This document shows, one piece after another, positions 1-7,877 of a DNA stretch of 64,000 nt. The stretch lies in contig NZ_JNUP01000072.1 of assembly GCF_000758165.1 (NCBI RefSeq), positions 164,496 through 228,495 of the forward strand. Direction: 5' to 3'. Both the position numbers and the translations under genes were made by a program. The notes beneath the pieces are model-generated. The model had not been told where the DNA came from and did no database searches. It was given only the letters and a program-made list of their open reading frames with translations. Source of the stretch: Spirochaeta lutea. GTDB taxonomy: Bacteria > Spirochaetota > Spirochaetia > DSM-27196 > Salinispiraceae. Numbering within the stretch: position 1 is the first letter of the stretch; the number at the start of each line of letters is the position of its first letter.

Positions 1-771
1 GTCCCCCAGCCCGCCCCCGCCGATCCCCCGCAGCTCCGACTCCCGGGGGGTACAGGGAATTCCCCGCAGCTCCAGCTCCCGGCGAGTACAGGAAATCCGC
101 CGAGCCAGGGGCGAACCCTGAAGGAACAGTACATCATCCCGCCAACCGGTTTTCCACCCCTGGTGACCGTATGCCCGGTGAATCAGCATCTCAAGATCGA
201 ATCCGAACACGGCCTGGTCCGCCCTCAGAACCGAATACCCCTGGGCCTGAAGATCCGCCGTCAGAAGACCCTGGATGAACATGTCCATGGGACCGGGAAA
301 CAGCTCCAGGGCCTGGGGATACCAACCCAGCACGATGGACGCCCCGCTCCGGGAATAAGCCAGACACTCAGCCTGAAAAAACTGGGTCACCCGAGAAACA
401 TGGGCCGAAATATCCCGGACCACCTCCCCAGCAGGAATCAGGGAATAGAGGGCCCCCAGGCTGCTGTGGGGCAAAAACCGGAACTGCCGTCCCGCCGGAC
501 CGAAGATACGGTGGGTACCACCGGGCCCGCTCTGAGCCATCAGGTTCCGGAATAGCACCGCGGTATCTCCGGTCGAAATCCAATGTCCCGGTTCATCCAA
601 ATCATCCCGGGACACCGATACCCCGTGGAATAGATCCTCCCGGGCTATCCCGAGGTGGGTTAGGGCATAATCGGCCAGGTGGGCCCCGCACTCCCCCGCT
701 AGCCCCGGGTTCTGCCCAAGGATGCCGGGCTGGGTTGTAGAATCAGAAAGAAGGTCCTTCGGTAAAATCAT
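1..771 (-). CDS. Unrecognised protein, 3' end cut by window edge
   Basis: An open frame of 257 codons runs from an ATG at 771 off the left edge without a stop, so the C-terminus is missing. I do not recognise it with certainty. The first 180 residues look like a soluble sensor-type domain (segments HWISTGDTAVLF, GTHRIFGPAGRQFRFLPHSS, GASIVLGWYP). They loosely recall the helical N-terminal sensor regions of some spirochaete regulators and cyclases, but no catalytic motif lies in the visible part. There is no signal peptide or membrane segment. Near the edge are two copies of a 12-residue repeat (ISCTRRELELRG then IPCTPRESELRG), encoded by a 36-bp tandem repeat. A TATACT box lies 9 bases before the ATG and there is no clear ribosome binding site. 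It is transcribed away from the glycosyltransferase gene at 931. Confidence 0.6.
   Translation of the reverse strand, partial: MILPKDLLSDSTTQPGILGQNPGLAGECGAHLADYALTHLGIAREDLFHGVSVSRDDLDEPGHWISTGDTAVLFRNLMAQSGPGGTHRIFGPAGRQFRFLPHSSLGALYSLIPAGEVVRDISAHVSRVTQFFQAECLAYSRSGASIVLGWYPQALELFPGPMDMFIQGLLTADLQAQGYSVLRADQAVFGFDLEMLIHRAYGHQGWKTGWRDDVLFLQGSPLARRISCTRRELELRGIPCTPRESELRGIGGGGLGD
25..96. repeat. 36-bp tandem repeat, two copies, in frame
   Basis: Positions 25-60 and 61-96 are imperfect copies of a 36-bp unit (core CCCCGCAGCTCC...GTACAGG). The unit length is a multiple of three, so it adds 12 residues per copy to the edge-cut protein. Further copies may lie outside the window. Confidence 0.75.
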
Positions 772-780
772 ACTTATAAC

Positions 781-786
781 AGTATA
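781..786 (-). promoter_or_regulatory. -10 box of the edge-cut gene
   Basis: On the minus strand TATACT lies at 786-781, nine bases before the ATG at 771. No convincing -35 box is seen. Transcription would start within a few bases of the ATG. Confidence 0.45.
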
Positions 787-894
787 GCCATTTATCGAGA
801 CTTTAGGGTAATTCTAGGGTGATTTTAATGCCCCAACCCGGTTCATGTTCCCGGTGATCCGGATGCCCCCAGGTCCCCTCCATGGCGGTTTAAT

Positions 895-923
895 TTGCTG
901 AAATCACTCGGGCGTAGTATAGT
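895..923 (+). promoter_or_regulatory. Promoter of the glycosyltransferase gene, leaderless type
   Basis: TTGCTG at 895-900, a 17-base spacer and TATAGT at 918-923 form a good sigma-70 promoter. The predicted transcript start is about 930-931, on the ATG at 931. The in-frame TTG at 895 is therefore the -35 box, not a start codon. Confidence 0.6.
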
Positions 924-930
924 GACCTCC

Positions 931-2112
931 ATGGCAGAAAAAGAGCGTATCCTGTTTCTATACCTACCCACCGGCGGCGGACATATAGCCGCTGCCCGGG
1001 CCCTCCAGCGGGAGATAACCAGCAGCTATTCCCCCGATGAGGTGGAGCTGTTTCTCCTCGACGGATTGAATCCCAACAGCAGGGTTCAGCGCGCTCTGGT
1101 GGAGCAGGGGTATCAGTTTTCAACCTTCACAGTCCCGATTTTATGGCCTCTGATATATCAGATGAGTCTGATTCCCTGGGTTATGCACGTCCACACCTTT
1201 GCTATGGTCCTGTACTCCACAGGACATATCCGTCGCTTCATCCGGGAACATAAGATCACCAAGGTGGTAAACCTGCATTTTCTACTCACCCGGCCCCTCT
1301 ACCGGGCCTTGAGTCAACTGAAAAAACGCGGAATGCCCAGCCTTACCATCGTTTTGGACCCCTTCTCCTGCCACCCCATGTGGTTCTTCTACCAATTCAT
1401 GAACATGATTGTATTCAGCACCAGGGCGTGGAAGGAGGCCAAGATTGACCTCTTTTTCTACCGTAAACGGGGTATCCTCACCAATCTTAAAAAACCGAAG
1501 GTCATGCGCTACCCGCCCATCCTGAATTCCCGGTTTAACCGGGCCATGGATCCGGGAGACATCCCCGCGGTCAAGGAGCACCTGGGGTTCACCCCCCATG
1601 AGCCCCTGGTGCTCATCGCCGGGGGCGGAGAGGGATTGCCCCAGGGTGAAGAGGTGCTCCAGGAGCTCCTCCAGGCACGGCTTCCAGTGCAGATCGCCAT
1701 GGTCTGCGGAAAAAATGCTCACCAGAAACAGCGGGCCGAGGAAATCGCCGGTGCCTACCCGGATGCCCGCATTCGAATATTCGGATTCATCGATTTTATG
1801 TATGAACTGATGAACAGTGCGGACCTGGTAATTACCAAGGCCGGACCGGCTACCATCTTTGAATGCCTGCTCCTGTGCAAACCCGTTCTCCTGAGTCAGC
1901 GCCTCTACGGCCAGGAGCAGGGGAATGTAAGCTTCGTGGTTCGGAACGGTTTTGGATGGTTCCTGCCCGAACCCCGGGATCTGGTCGATCAGGTCCGCCG
2001 GATCATCGACAATCCGGAAATCCTGGAGGAAGCAACCCGGCGGATCCGGAACCGCAAACTGCGGAACGGAACCCCGGAAATCGCACGATACATTATGGAG
2101 TCTATGAAATGA
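931..2112 (+). CDS. MurG/MGDG-synthase-like glycosyltransferase
   Basis: A 393-residue protein with the N-terminal signature TGGGHIAAARAL of the MurG/monogalactosyldiacylglycerol-synthase group (GT28 fold, GT-B). The C-terminal half has the nucleotide-sugar site (VLIAGGGEGLPQGEE about residue 215, then VITKAGPATIFECLLL about 290). It probably moves a sugar from a UDP-sugar to a membrane lipid such as diacylglycerol. True MurG is less likely because the gene is not in a cell-wall cluster and the first segment resembles the MGDG type. No signal peptide; a peripheral membrane enzyme is expected. I chose the ATG at 931 over the TTG at 895 because a promoter occupies 895-923. The stop codon overlaps the start of the next gene, so the two are translationally coupled. 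Confidence 0.8.
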   Translation: MAEKERILFLYLPTGGGHIAAARALQREITSSYSPDEVELFLLDGLNPNSRVQRALVEQGYQFSTFTVPILWPLIYQMSLIPWVMHVHTFAMVLYSTGHIRRFIREHKITKVVNLHFLLTRPLYRALSQLKKRGMPSLTIVLDPFSCHPMWFFYQFMNMIVFSTRAWKEAKIDLFFYRKRGILTNLKKPKVMRYPPILNSRFNRAMDPGDIPAVKEHLGFTPHEPLVLIAGGGEGLPQGEEVLQELLQARLPVQIAMVCGKNAHQKQRAEEIAGAYPDARIRIFGFIDFMYELMNSADLVITKAGPATIFECLLLCKPVLLSQRLYGQEQGNVSFVVRNGFGWFLPEPRDLVDQVRRIIDNPEILEEATRRIRNRKLRNGTPEIARYIMESMK

Positions 2113-3350
2113 CCGCGGCGCCGTCTCCGCCTACCCTCACCCTGGGTCCCGGAAAGGATAAACTTCCCCGAAACCGTCATCCCTGGATCTTTTCAGGGGC
2201 CTTAGAATCATCCTCCAAGGCCCGGCTGTCCCTCTGGGAATCCGATCCCGCTGTCGCGACCCAGGCCGCCAGGGTACAGACCGCGGATCACCGGTTCATA
2301 GGACATGCCTGGGTGAATCCGCGATCTAAAATCGCCTTGCGGATGATCAGCTGGGATGACCAGCTGCCGCGAGAGGACGAATGGCTCCAGACCATGCTTC
2401 GCCGGGCCTTTGCCCTGCGCCGAGATCTGGGGATCGCCGAGGATGGCATCACCACTGCGGGCCGGTTGGTGTTCAGCGAGGGTGACGGGATACCCGGGGT
2501 GGTGGTGGACCGCTTCGCTGATTATTTGGTTCTGCAACTGGAAACCTACAGCGCCGAGGTCCGCCGGGACATGATAATCCGCGGACTGGAGGGCTGCGCC
2601 GGAGAGTTCATGCCGAACCTGAAGGGCATTCTGGAGGTCAGCTCGGGTGACGGCCGGGCCATGGAAGGCCTGCCGCCCCGGGAGGCCCTGGTCTGGGGCA
2701 GTCCGCCTCCGGATATGGTGCCGATTCGGGAATACGGCGTGCAGTCCTGGGTCAGTCTCGGCCTGAGCCGCCAGAAGACCGGGTTCTATACGGACCAGCG
2801 GGAGAACCGGCGGCGGGTTGCTGCCTATTCCCGGGGCTTGAATGTCCTGGATATCTGTAGTTTCACCGGCGCCTTCAGCACCGCCTGCCTGTCCGCCGGG
2901 GCCGCCAGCAGCACCGCGGTGGATACCAGTCAGGAAGCCCTGGACCGGGCAGTTCTCAATGCCCGAAGCTGGGAGGACAGGTTCTCGGTGGTACGAGAGG
3001 ATGCCTTTGAGTTTCTCCGGAATCTCGCCCCCGAAAGCCAGGACATGATCATCCTCGATCCGCCGAAGCTGGTTCCCAGCCGGAGAATAAAAGACCGCGG
3101 CCTTCGAGCCTACAAGGACGGGAATCTCCATGCCTTGGCGGCCCTCCGCCCGGGGGGCTACCTTGCCAGTTTCAGCTGCAGCGGTTTAGTCACCCGGGAG
3201 GATTTTGTCGCCATGATTCAGTGGGCGGCTAAAGACGTACAGCGGGATGTTCAGATCCTCGAACACCTGTCCCAGGCGCCCTGCCACCCCGTCCGGACCA
3301 GTTTTCCCGAGGGGCTCTACCTGAAGGGAGTCATCGCCCGGGTCCTTTAA
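2109..3350 (+). CDS. Class I rRNA large-subunit methyltransferase, RlmI-like
   Basis: A 413-residue protein of the RlmI/RlmK-type SAM-dependent methyltransferases, which make m5C in 23S rRNA. An N-terminal PUA-like RNA-binding region (PRNRHPWIFSGALE) is followed by a linker (GIPGVVVDRFADYLVLQ) and the catalytic Rossmann domain, with motif I NVLDICSFTGAFS, acidic residue VDTS and motif IV DMIILDPPKL. A cysteine sits in SFSCSGLV where the family has its SCS element. The length fits the family (about 395). The ATG overlaps the preceding stop in an ATGA arrangement, so the gene is expressed with the glycosyltransferase. The exact target nucleotide cannot be told from sequence. A longer frame starting at 1863 lies inside the upstream gene and is not credible. 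Confidence 0.88.
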   Translation: MTAAPSPPTLTLGPGKDKLPRNRHPWIFSGALESSSKARLSLWESDPAVATQAARVQTADHRFIGHAWVNPRSKIALRMISWDDQLPREDEWLQTMLRRAFALRRDLGIAEDGITTAGRLVFSEGDGIPGVVVDRFADYLVLQLETYSAEVRRDMIIRGLEGCAGEFMPNLKGILEVSSGDGRAMEGLPPREALVWGSPPPDMVPIREYGVQSWVSLGLSRQKTGFYTDQRENRRRVAAYSRGLNVLDICSFTGAFSTACLSAGAASSTAVDTSQEALDRAVLNARSWEDRFSVVREDAFEFLRNLAPESQDMIILDPPKLVPSRRIKDRGLRAYKDGNLHALAALRPGGYLASFSCSGLVTREDFVAMIQWAAKDVQRDVQILEHLSQAPCHPVRTSFPEGLYLKGVIARVL

Positions 3351-3674
3351 GATCCCCCCGGTTATATCCCCCAGTATGCTCTCCTGTTCCCCTGGCGTAC
3401 CCTAGAACCCCCGTCGGCTTCTCTAAAAAGAGCCCGGTGTGCGTACAGCCCTTCTGAGGACCTAGGCGGTTGAAACGAACACCAGACCTTGCGGGGTAAC
3501 CTGTAGTCCCCCTTCAGGGGATGGGCTGCCCTTAGGCACCCTTACAATCATCAGCCCACCAGGAAATACACGATTTTTCCCTCCGCCTTGAAGCAAAACC
3601 CCACTTTCCCATGGAAACAATCATATCCACCCCGGACCTAGGCCGGGGGAATTGGTAGATCCAAGGAGGTTTCT
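3351..3674. other. Intergenic region with a possible structured RNA
   Basis: No reading frame of note lies between the methyltransferase and lipoprotein genes. Within 3433-3540 a long-range pairing is possible: GGTG near 3437 with CACC at 3537-3540, and CAGCCC at 3446-3451 with GGGCTG at 3523-3528. Between them are small hairpins, including CCCC-TTCA-GGGG near 3510-3520. A long stem with an internal bubble recalls small regulatory RNAs such as 6S, but no conserved consensus could be recognised. A ribosome binding site AAGGAGG precedes the next gene. Confidence 0.25.
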
Positions 3675-4565
3675 ATGAACAAACAACAATCCGGCACATT
3701 CTTAGGGGCGGTGCTTCTCTGTCTTCTGGGGATTTTGAGCTGCGCCGACCAGCCGATGTTGGAGAAGAATCAGGGCAGCATCCGCGTTCAGCTTGTCCCC
3801 GGCTCAGGAAGCCGATCCAGGGCCGTCCTGGGACCGGAACATTCATCCCTCATCGCCAATGGGTATGAGGTCTTCGCCTACAGTCAGGATGGCCAGGGAA
3901 CCTGGTCGGTAGCGGCGTCCTCCACCCTGGGCCCCGAGGGCTCGGCCATCCTGCCCCTGGAGGCCGGAGAGTATCAAATCAGCGTACTGGCAGGAGTGCG
4001 CCGCAGCTCGACTGCTAAAACAACCCTGCTTCTAGGCAGCGCCACCGCCCCAGCCCCAGTAACCGTCACCCCGGGGCAACGCACCTCCGTGTCCCTCACC
4101 TTGTTTGCCATTGATCTGACCGTTTCGGTTCCCGAATCAGCTCAATGGGGCGATCTGATTTCCGTCCAGGCACAGGGGTCCACCCGGAACACCGGTGTGG
4201 GTATGTCCCTCAGTGGTCCATCCGCCTATGATGGCCCGAGGATTAAATCCACGACCCTATGGGACGGGTACCAGAATTTCTCCCAGCCCGAGGGGACACC
4301 TGATTCCTGGTCAGCCCAGATGGAGATTCTCCTGCCCAATACCCTCACCGAGGCCGATATCCAGTTCTTCGGCGCCGCCGTCATCCTATTACCCCAGGGA
4401 AGCTTGGGACCTGTCCTGCCCCTGCCGGACACAGCCAACTATACCTGGAAGTGGCCGAACCGCCTGGACATGACGGATGACTGCCCCCTTGTTCCCCTGG
4501 TCTACCGTGTCCTACCGGTGACGCCCCCTGATACCGGCCTAGAGCTTCTAGTTCAATGGGAATAG
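3675..4565 (+). CDS. Hypothetical lipoprotein
   Basis: A 296-residue protein with a type II signal peptide: short n-region MNKQQS, hydrophobic core, and lipobox LGILSC with the lipidated Cys at residue 23. The mature part begins with a low-complexity linker and then looks beta-rich, with a repeated tendency toward S/T/P. The end (LDMTDDCPLVPLVYRVLPV) is reminiscent of carbohydrate-binding or Ig-like surface lipoproteins, but no family was recognised. A strong ribosome binding site AAGGAGG lies six bases before the ATG. The gene seems to stand alone between a 320-base intergenic region and the promoter of the flavoenzyme gene. No function is proposed. Confidence 0.75.
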   Translation: MNKQQSGTFLGAVLLCLLGILSCADQPMLEKNQGSIRVQLVPGSGSRSRAVLGPEHSSLIANGYEVFAYSQDGQGTWSVAASSTLGPEGSAILPLEAGEYQISVLAGVRRSSTAKTTLLLGSATAPAPVTVTPGQRTSVSLTLFAIDLTVSVPESAQWGDLISVQAQGSTRNTGVGMSLSGPSAYDGPRIKSTTLWDGYQNFSQPEGTPDSWSAQMEILLPNTLTEADIQFFGAAVILLPQGSLGPVLPLPDTANYTWKWPNRLDMTDDCPLVPLVYRVLPVTPPDTGLELLVQWE

Positions 4566-4605
4566 CCTAGAACGGGGTATATTATAAATTTCTAATATTC
4601 AAACA

Positions 4606-4634
4606 TTGACATATTGATAACATGGTATTAATAT
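4606..4634 (+). promoter_or_regulatory. Strong sigma-70 promoter of the flavoenzyme gene
   Basis: TTGACA at 4606-4611, a 17-base spacer and TAATAT at 4629-4634 make a nearly perfect promoter. The predicted start is about 4641, giving a leader of about 27 bases that carries AGGAG before the ATG at 4668. Confidence 0.75.
4611..4634. promoter_or_regulatory. 24-bp near-palindromic candidate operator
   Basis: The 24 bases are identical to their reverse complement at 20 of 24 positions, centred on CATG at 4621-4624, with ATATT/AATAT outer arms. The element starts at the last base of the -35 box and ends at the last base of the -10 box. A bound repressor would block RNA polymerase directly. No regulator gene lies next door. 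Confidence 0.55.
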
Positions 4635-4667
4635 AGATACATAAATATCGAATACCAGGAGTCAACC

Positions 4668-7226
4668 ATGAAGTACCTTGTCATCGGCGGTGTCGCCGGC
4701 GGCGCAACCACCGCTGCCCGCCTTCGGCGGTTAGATGAACACGCTCAGATTATTATTGTGGAACGCGGAGGATACATCTCCTACGCTAACTGCGGCCTTC
4801 CCTACTACATAGGCGGGGTGATATCCCAGCGGGACCGTCTATTCGTCCAGAGCCCCGAAAGCTTCAAGGAGAACCTCAATATCGATGTTTGGATTCACAC
4901 CGAGGCCCTGTCTATCCAGCCGGAAAAGAAGCAGGTGAGGCTGAAACATCTAGAATCCGGGAAGACCTGGGATGAGTCCTACGACACCCTGGTTCTTTCT
5001 CCCGGTGCAGAACCGGTCCGTCCGCCGATTCCCGGGATCAACAATCCGGGCATCTTTACCCTTAGGGCGGTGAAGGAAACAGATGCCATTTTCCGGTTCC
5101 TGGAAGACAATAAACCGAAGCGCGCCGTGATCCTAGGCGCCGGGTTTATCGGCCTAGAGATGGCGGAGAACCTCCACCGTCGGGGACTCTATGTAACCAT
5201 CGTGGAGATGGCCCAGCAGGTCATGAATGTGGTGGATTATGAGATTGCAGCCCAGGTTCACCAGCATCTCCGAAGCAAACAGGTTGAGTTCTACCTGAAC
5301 GACGGGGTCACCGCCTTCACCCCACTGAATAAACGCCCAGGGGAGGCCTCTCCCGGCATGGAGATTACCCTCTCCAGCGGAAGAACCATCACCGCAGACA
5401 TGGTTATCCTTTCCATCGGAGTACGCCCGGAGAACAAACTTGCCAAGGAGGCTGGTCTTACCATCGGCTCCACCGGGGGTATTTGGGTGAACGAATTCCT
5501 TCAAACCAGCGATGATCACATCTATGCCCTGGGTGATGCGATAGAGTTTCCCAACCCCATCACAAATACTCCGGCCATAACCTACCTGGCGGGACCCGCC
5601 AATAAGCAGGCACGGATCTGCGCTGACAATATTTCCCAGGGGAACCATAAACCCTACAAGGGGGCCATTAACACCGCCATTGCCAAGGTATTTGACATAA
5701 CGGTTGCCTCCACCGGTTTAAGCGAGAAGACCCTGACCAAGGAAGGCATCCGGTTTGAATCCATCATCACCCATTCATCCAGCCATGCCGGATACTACCC
5801 TGATGCCATGGCAATGACCCTGAAAACCCTCTTTGACAGGGAAACGGGCAGGATCTACGGAGCCCAGATCCTTGGGTACCAGGGAGTGGATAAACGTATT
5901 GACCTCATCGCTGCAATAATACGCCGCAACGGTACCGTTGAGGATCTCATTGATCTAGAACACGCCTACGCGCCGCCCTACTCCAGCGCCAAGGATCCGG
6001 TGCACATTGCAGGATACGTGGCGGACAATATCATGACCGGAAGAAGCAGGCATATCCACTGGCACCAGATCCAGGGCTGCGACCAAAACGAAATCCAACT
6101 CATCGACGTTCGTACTGCCGAAGAAGCAGGTCTTGGTACCATCGAAGGGGCAATCAATCTGCCCATCCACGAGCTGCGAAATCGCCTCGGGGAGGTGCCG
6201 AAGAATAAGACTCTGGTGGTCTTCTGCGGCGTTGGACAACGGGCATACATGGCAGAACGAATTCTTCGTCAGTCCGGTTTTGAGGATGTCTACAACCTTT
6301 CCGGGGGATACAAAACCTATGAATTCGCGGTACAGAAACAAAGCAATGAAGATATCTTCGCACGGGATATCATCTGGAAGGATGATCATATCTATCAAGC
6401 CGCTCCCCCGGATTCCCGAACATCCTCAGGTCCTGGGGATAGCCCCATGAGCCCGCCGACATCCCTCCAGGAAATTACACCTCTCGAGGTTGACGCCGTC
6501 GGCCTGCAGTGTCCAGGCCCGATCCTAGCCCTGAAAAAACAGATAGACAAGGCCCAGCCGGGGCAGCGTATCCGCGAGGTTGCCAGCGATCCCGGGTTTG
6601 CCAAGGATGTCGAGGCTTGGTGCACCATGACCGGCAATACACTCCTGGAGTTGGAGGAACATCGGGGAAGAATCACCGCCCTGGTGGAAAAAGCCCGCGC
6701 CCAGGACTCTCCGCCCCTGCACTCGAGCCGGGGCCCCCTTCCCGGAACCGAGTTAAAGAACCATGCCACCCTGGTGGTGTTCTCCGATGATCTTGATCGT
6801 GCCCTGGCAAGCCTGGTAATCGCCAACGGTGCCGCCAGCGCGGGGAAGCAGGTTACCCTGTTTTTTACCTTTTGGGGACTGAGCATTCTTAAGAAAACTG
6901 CAAGACCCCGGGTGCGGAAGGATCTCCTGGGGAAGGCCTTCGGCTGGATGCTCCCCGGAAACACCACCAAGCTCGGCCTGTCCAAAATCAATATGGGCGG
7001 CGCCGGAGCAGCCCTCATGCGCCGGCGCATGAAGGCCAAGGGTGTACAGAGTCTGGAACAGATGCTCACGGATGCCATAGATTCGGGGGTACGCCTGGTA
7101 GCCTGTCAAATGTCCATGGATGTCATGGGGGTCAAGCGCGAGGAGCTCCTGGACGAGGTAGAAATCGGAGGGGTGGCCAGCTACCTGAATGCAGCCTCCC
7201 AGGGTAATATCAACCTCTTCGTATAG
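4668..7226 (+). CDS. CoA-disulfide reductase - rhodanese - TusA - DsrE fusion
   Basis: An 852-residue cytoplasmic flavoenzyme in four parts. Residues 1-450 are a pyridine nucleotide-disulfide oxidoreductase of the CoA-disulfide/persulfide reductase type: FAD site GGVAGGATTAARL, active Cys42 in SYANCGLPYY, NAD(P)H site VILGAGFIGLEMAE. Residues about 465-555 are a rhodanese domain with Cys520 in VFCGVGQRAY. About 608-680 is a TusA-like sulfur carrier with Cys615 in LQCPGP. About 695-852 is a DsrE/DsrF domain with Cys813 in ACQMSMDVMG. All four cysteines are present, so sulfane sulfur could pass along one chain while persulfides or CoA disulfide are reduced by NAD(P)H. This fusion is known in anaerobes, but its exact substrate is not fixed. 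It stands alone behind a palindrome-bearing promoter and ahead of a terminator. Confidence 0.93.
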   Translation: MKYLVIGGVAGGATTAARLRRLDEHAQIIIVERGGYISYANCGLPYYIGGVISQRDRLFVQSPESFKENLNIDVWIHTEALSIQPEKKQVRLKHLESGKTWDESYDTLVLSPGAEPVRPPIPGINNPGIFTLRAVKETDAIFRFLEDNKPKRAVILGAGFIGLEMAENLHRRGLYVTIVEMAQQVMNVVDYEIAAQVHQHLRSKQVEFYLNDGVTAFTPLNKRPGEASPGMEITLSSGRTITADMVILSIGVRPENKLAKEAGLTIGSTGGIWVNEFLQTSDDHIYALGDAIEFPNPITNTPAITYLAGPANKQARICADNISQGNHKPYKGAINTAIAKVFDITVASTGLSEKTLTKEGIRFESIITHSSSHAGYYPDAMAMTLKTLFDRETGRIYGAQILGYQGVDKRIDLIAAIIRRNGTVEDLIDLEHAYAPPYSSAKDPVHIAGYVADNIMTGRSRHIHWHQIQGCDQNEIQLIDVRTAEEAGLGTIEGAINLPIHELRNRLGEVPKNKTLVVFCGVGQRAYMAERILRQSGFEDVYNLSGGYKTYEFAVQKQSNEDIFARDIIWKDDHIYQAAPPDSRTSSGPGDSPMSPPTSLQEITPLEVDAVGLQCPGPILALKKQIDKAQPGQRIREVASDPGFAKDVEAWCTMTGNTLLELEEHRGRITALVEKARAQDSPPLHSSRGPLPGTELKNHATLVVFSDDLDRALASLVIANGAASAGKQVTLFFTFWGLSILKKTARPRVRKDLLGKAFGWMLPGNTTKLGLSKINMGGAGAALMRRRMKAKGVQSLEQMLTDAIDSGVRLVACQMSMDVMGVKREELLDEVEIGGVASYLNAASQGNINLFV

Positions 7227-7281
7227 CCGGGCCCTGGAAGGACCACCCCCCCCCTTCTCTCTAGGCCTAAAACCACCCTCC

Positions 7282-7310
7282 AGCCCCGGCATTTCTTGAA
7301 ATCCGGGGCT
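7282..7310 (+). terminator. Hairpin after the flavoenzyme gene
   Basis: AGCCCCGG at 7282-7289 pairs with CCGGGGCT at 7303-7310, and ATTTC pairs with GAAAT inside, leaving a two-base loop. The following GTTGTGTGT is only moderately T-rich. The second arm is also the spacer of the VanZ promoter. Confidence 0.7.
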
Positions 7311-7324
7311 GTTGTGTGTATAAC
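7296..7324 (+). promoter_or_regulatory. Promoter of the VanZ-like gene inside the terminator hairpin
   Basis: TTGAAA at 7296-7301, a 17-base spacer and TATAAC at 7319-7324. The predicted start is about 7331-7333, leaving only a few bases before the ATG at 7336. Confidence 0.6.
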
Positions 7325-7335
7325 TTGTGGTCTAC

Positions 7336-7719
7336 ATGAAATCAAAAACTATTATAACCATAAGCCGCATTCTCCTCGGATTATCCCTTATCCTGGTATT
7401 CGTCTTGAGTGTGATTCAACTGCCCGACACCTCCCTAACCGCCGGTAGGGACAAATTGTTCCACGGTCTAGCCTACACCGCCCTAGGAGCCCTGGCAGTA
7501 CTATCGGTCTTCAGAAAGAGACACCCCATCCAAACCGTTCTCTTGTCCGCTCTGCTCTGCGCGGTCTACGGTGGATTCCTTGAACTGATCCAACAAAGCG
7601 TTGGGCGCACCTCGGATATCATTGATGCCCTGGTGAACAGCTTCGGTGCCCTCCTGGGCAGCCTCATCGGTCTTGGACTCCACGCCCTTCTGACCCACCG
7701 CACCTCCGTGAATGAGTAG
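7336..7719 (+). CDS. VanZ-like membrane protein
   Basis: A 127-residue integral membrane protein with about four hydrophobic segments and the VanZ-family landmarks DKLFHGLAYTALG (about residue 37) and GFLELIQQS...TSDIIDALVNSFGALLG (about 83-112). Family members sit in the cytoplasmic membrane; some give low-level glycopeptide resistance, but most have no known role. The length is typical of the single-domain form. The ATG at 7336 is preferred to a GTG at 7327 because the promoter places the transcript start next to it. There is no ribosome binding site, so translation probably starts on a leaderless mRNA. A tRNA gene with its own promoter follows. Confidence 0.85.
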   Translation: MKSKTIITISRILLGLSLILVFVLSVIQLPDTSLTAGRDKLFHGLAYTALGALAVLSVFRKRHPIQTVLLSALLCAVYGGFLELIQQSVGRTSDIIDALVNSFGALLGSLIGLGLHALLTHRTSVNE

Positions 7720-7737
7720 CCAGTCCCGGCTTTTCTC

Positions 7738-7767
7738 TTGACAGAATCCCCCGGGATCGTCTATCTT
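7738..7767 (+). promoter_or_regulatory. tRNA promoter
   Basis: A perfect TTGACA at 7738-7743, an 18-base spacer and TATCTT at 7762-7767, ending 10 bases before the mature tRNA. Confidence 0.7.
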
Positions 7768-7777
7768 TTGTCCACCT

Positions 7778-7848
7778 GCGACCATCGTATAATGGTATTA
7801 CCCAAGCTTCCCAAGCTTGTGACGGGGGTTCGATTCCCCCTGGTCGCT
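7778..7848 (+). tRNA. tRNA-Gly (anticodon CCC)
   Basis: A complete 71-base cloverleaf. Acceptor GCGACCA pairs with TGGTCGC, the D stem GTA pairs with TAC, the anticodon stem CAAGC pairs with GCTTG around loop TTCCCAA (anticodon CCC, reading GGG), and the T stem GGGGG pairs with CCCCC around TTCGATT. The discriminator base is T and CCA is not encoded. The tRNA has its own promoter immediately upstream. Confidence 0.95.
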
Positions 7849-7877
7849 TCCTATCCGAACAACTCCCTTCAACCTTG

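Noticed and set aside
163-555. Plus-strand open frame of 130 codons
   Set aside because: It is antisense to a minus-strand frame that runs from an ATG at 771 to the window edge with protein-like sequence and a promoter. No ribosome binding site.
1863-2108. N-terminal extension of the RlmI-like methyltransferase
   Set aside because: It lies inside the glycosyltransferase gene and is not protein-like; the ATG at 2109 overlaps the upstream stop and starts at the family N-terminus.
2208-3131. Minus-strand frame of 307 codons
   Set aside because: Shadow of the RlmI-like methyltransferase gene, with no ribosome binding site and no motif.
4582-4600. PerR/Fur-box-like A+T sequence upstream of the flavoenzyme promoter
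   Set aside because: Only the left half (TTATAAA) fits the 7-1-7 box; the right half does not. The 24-bp palindrome is a better operator candidate.
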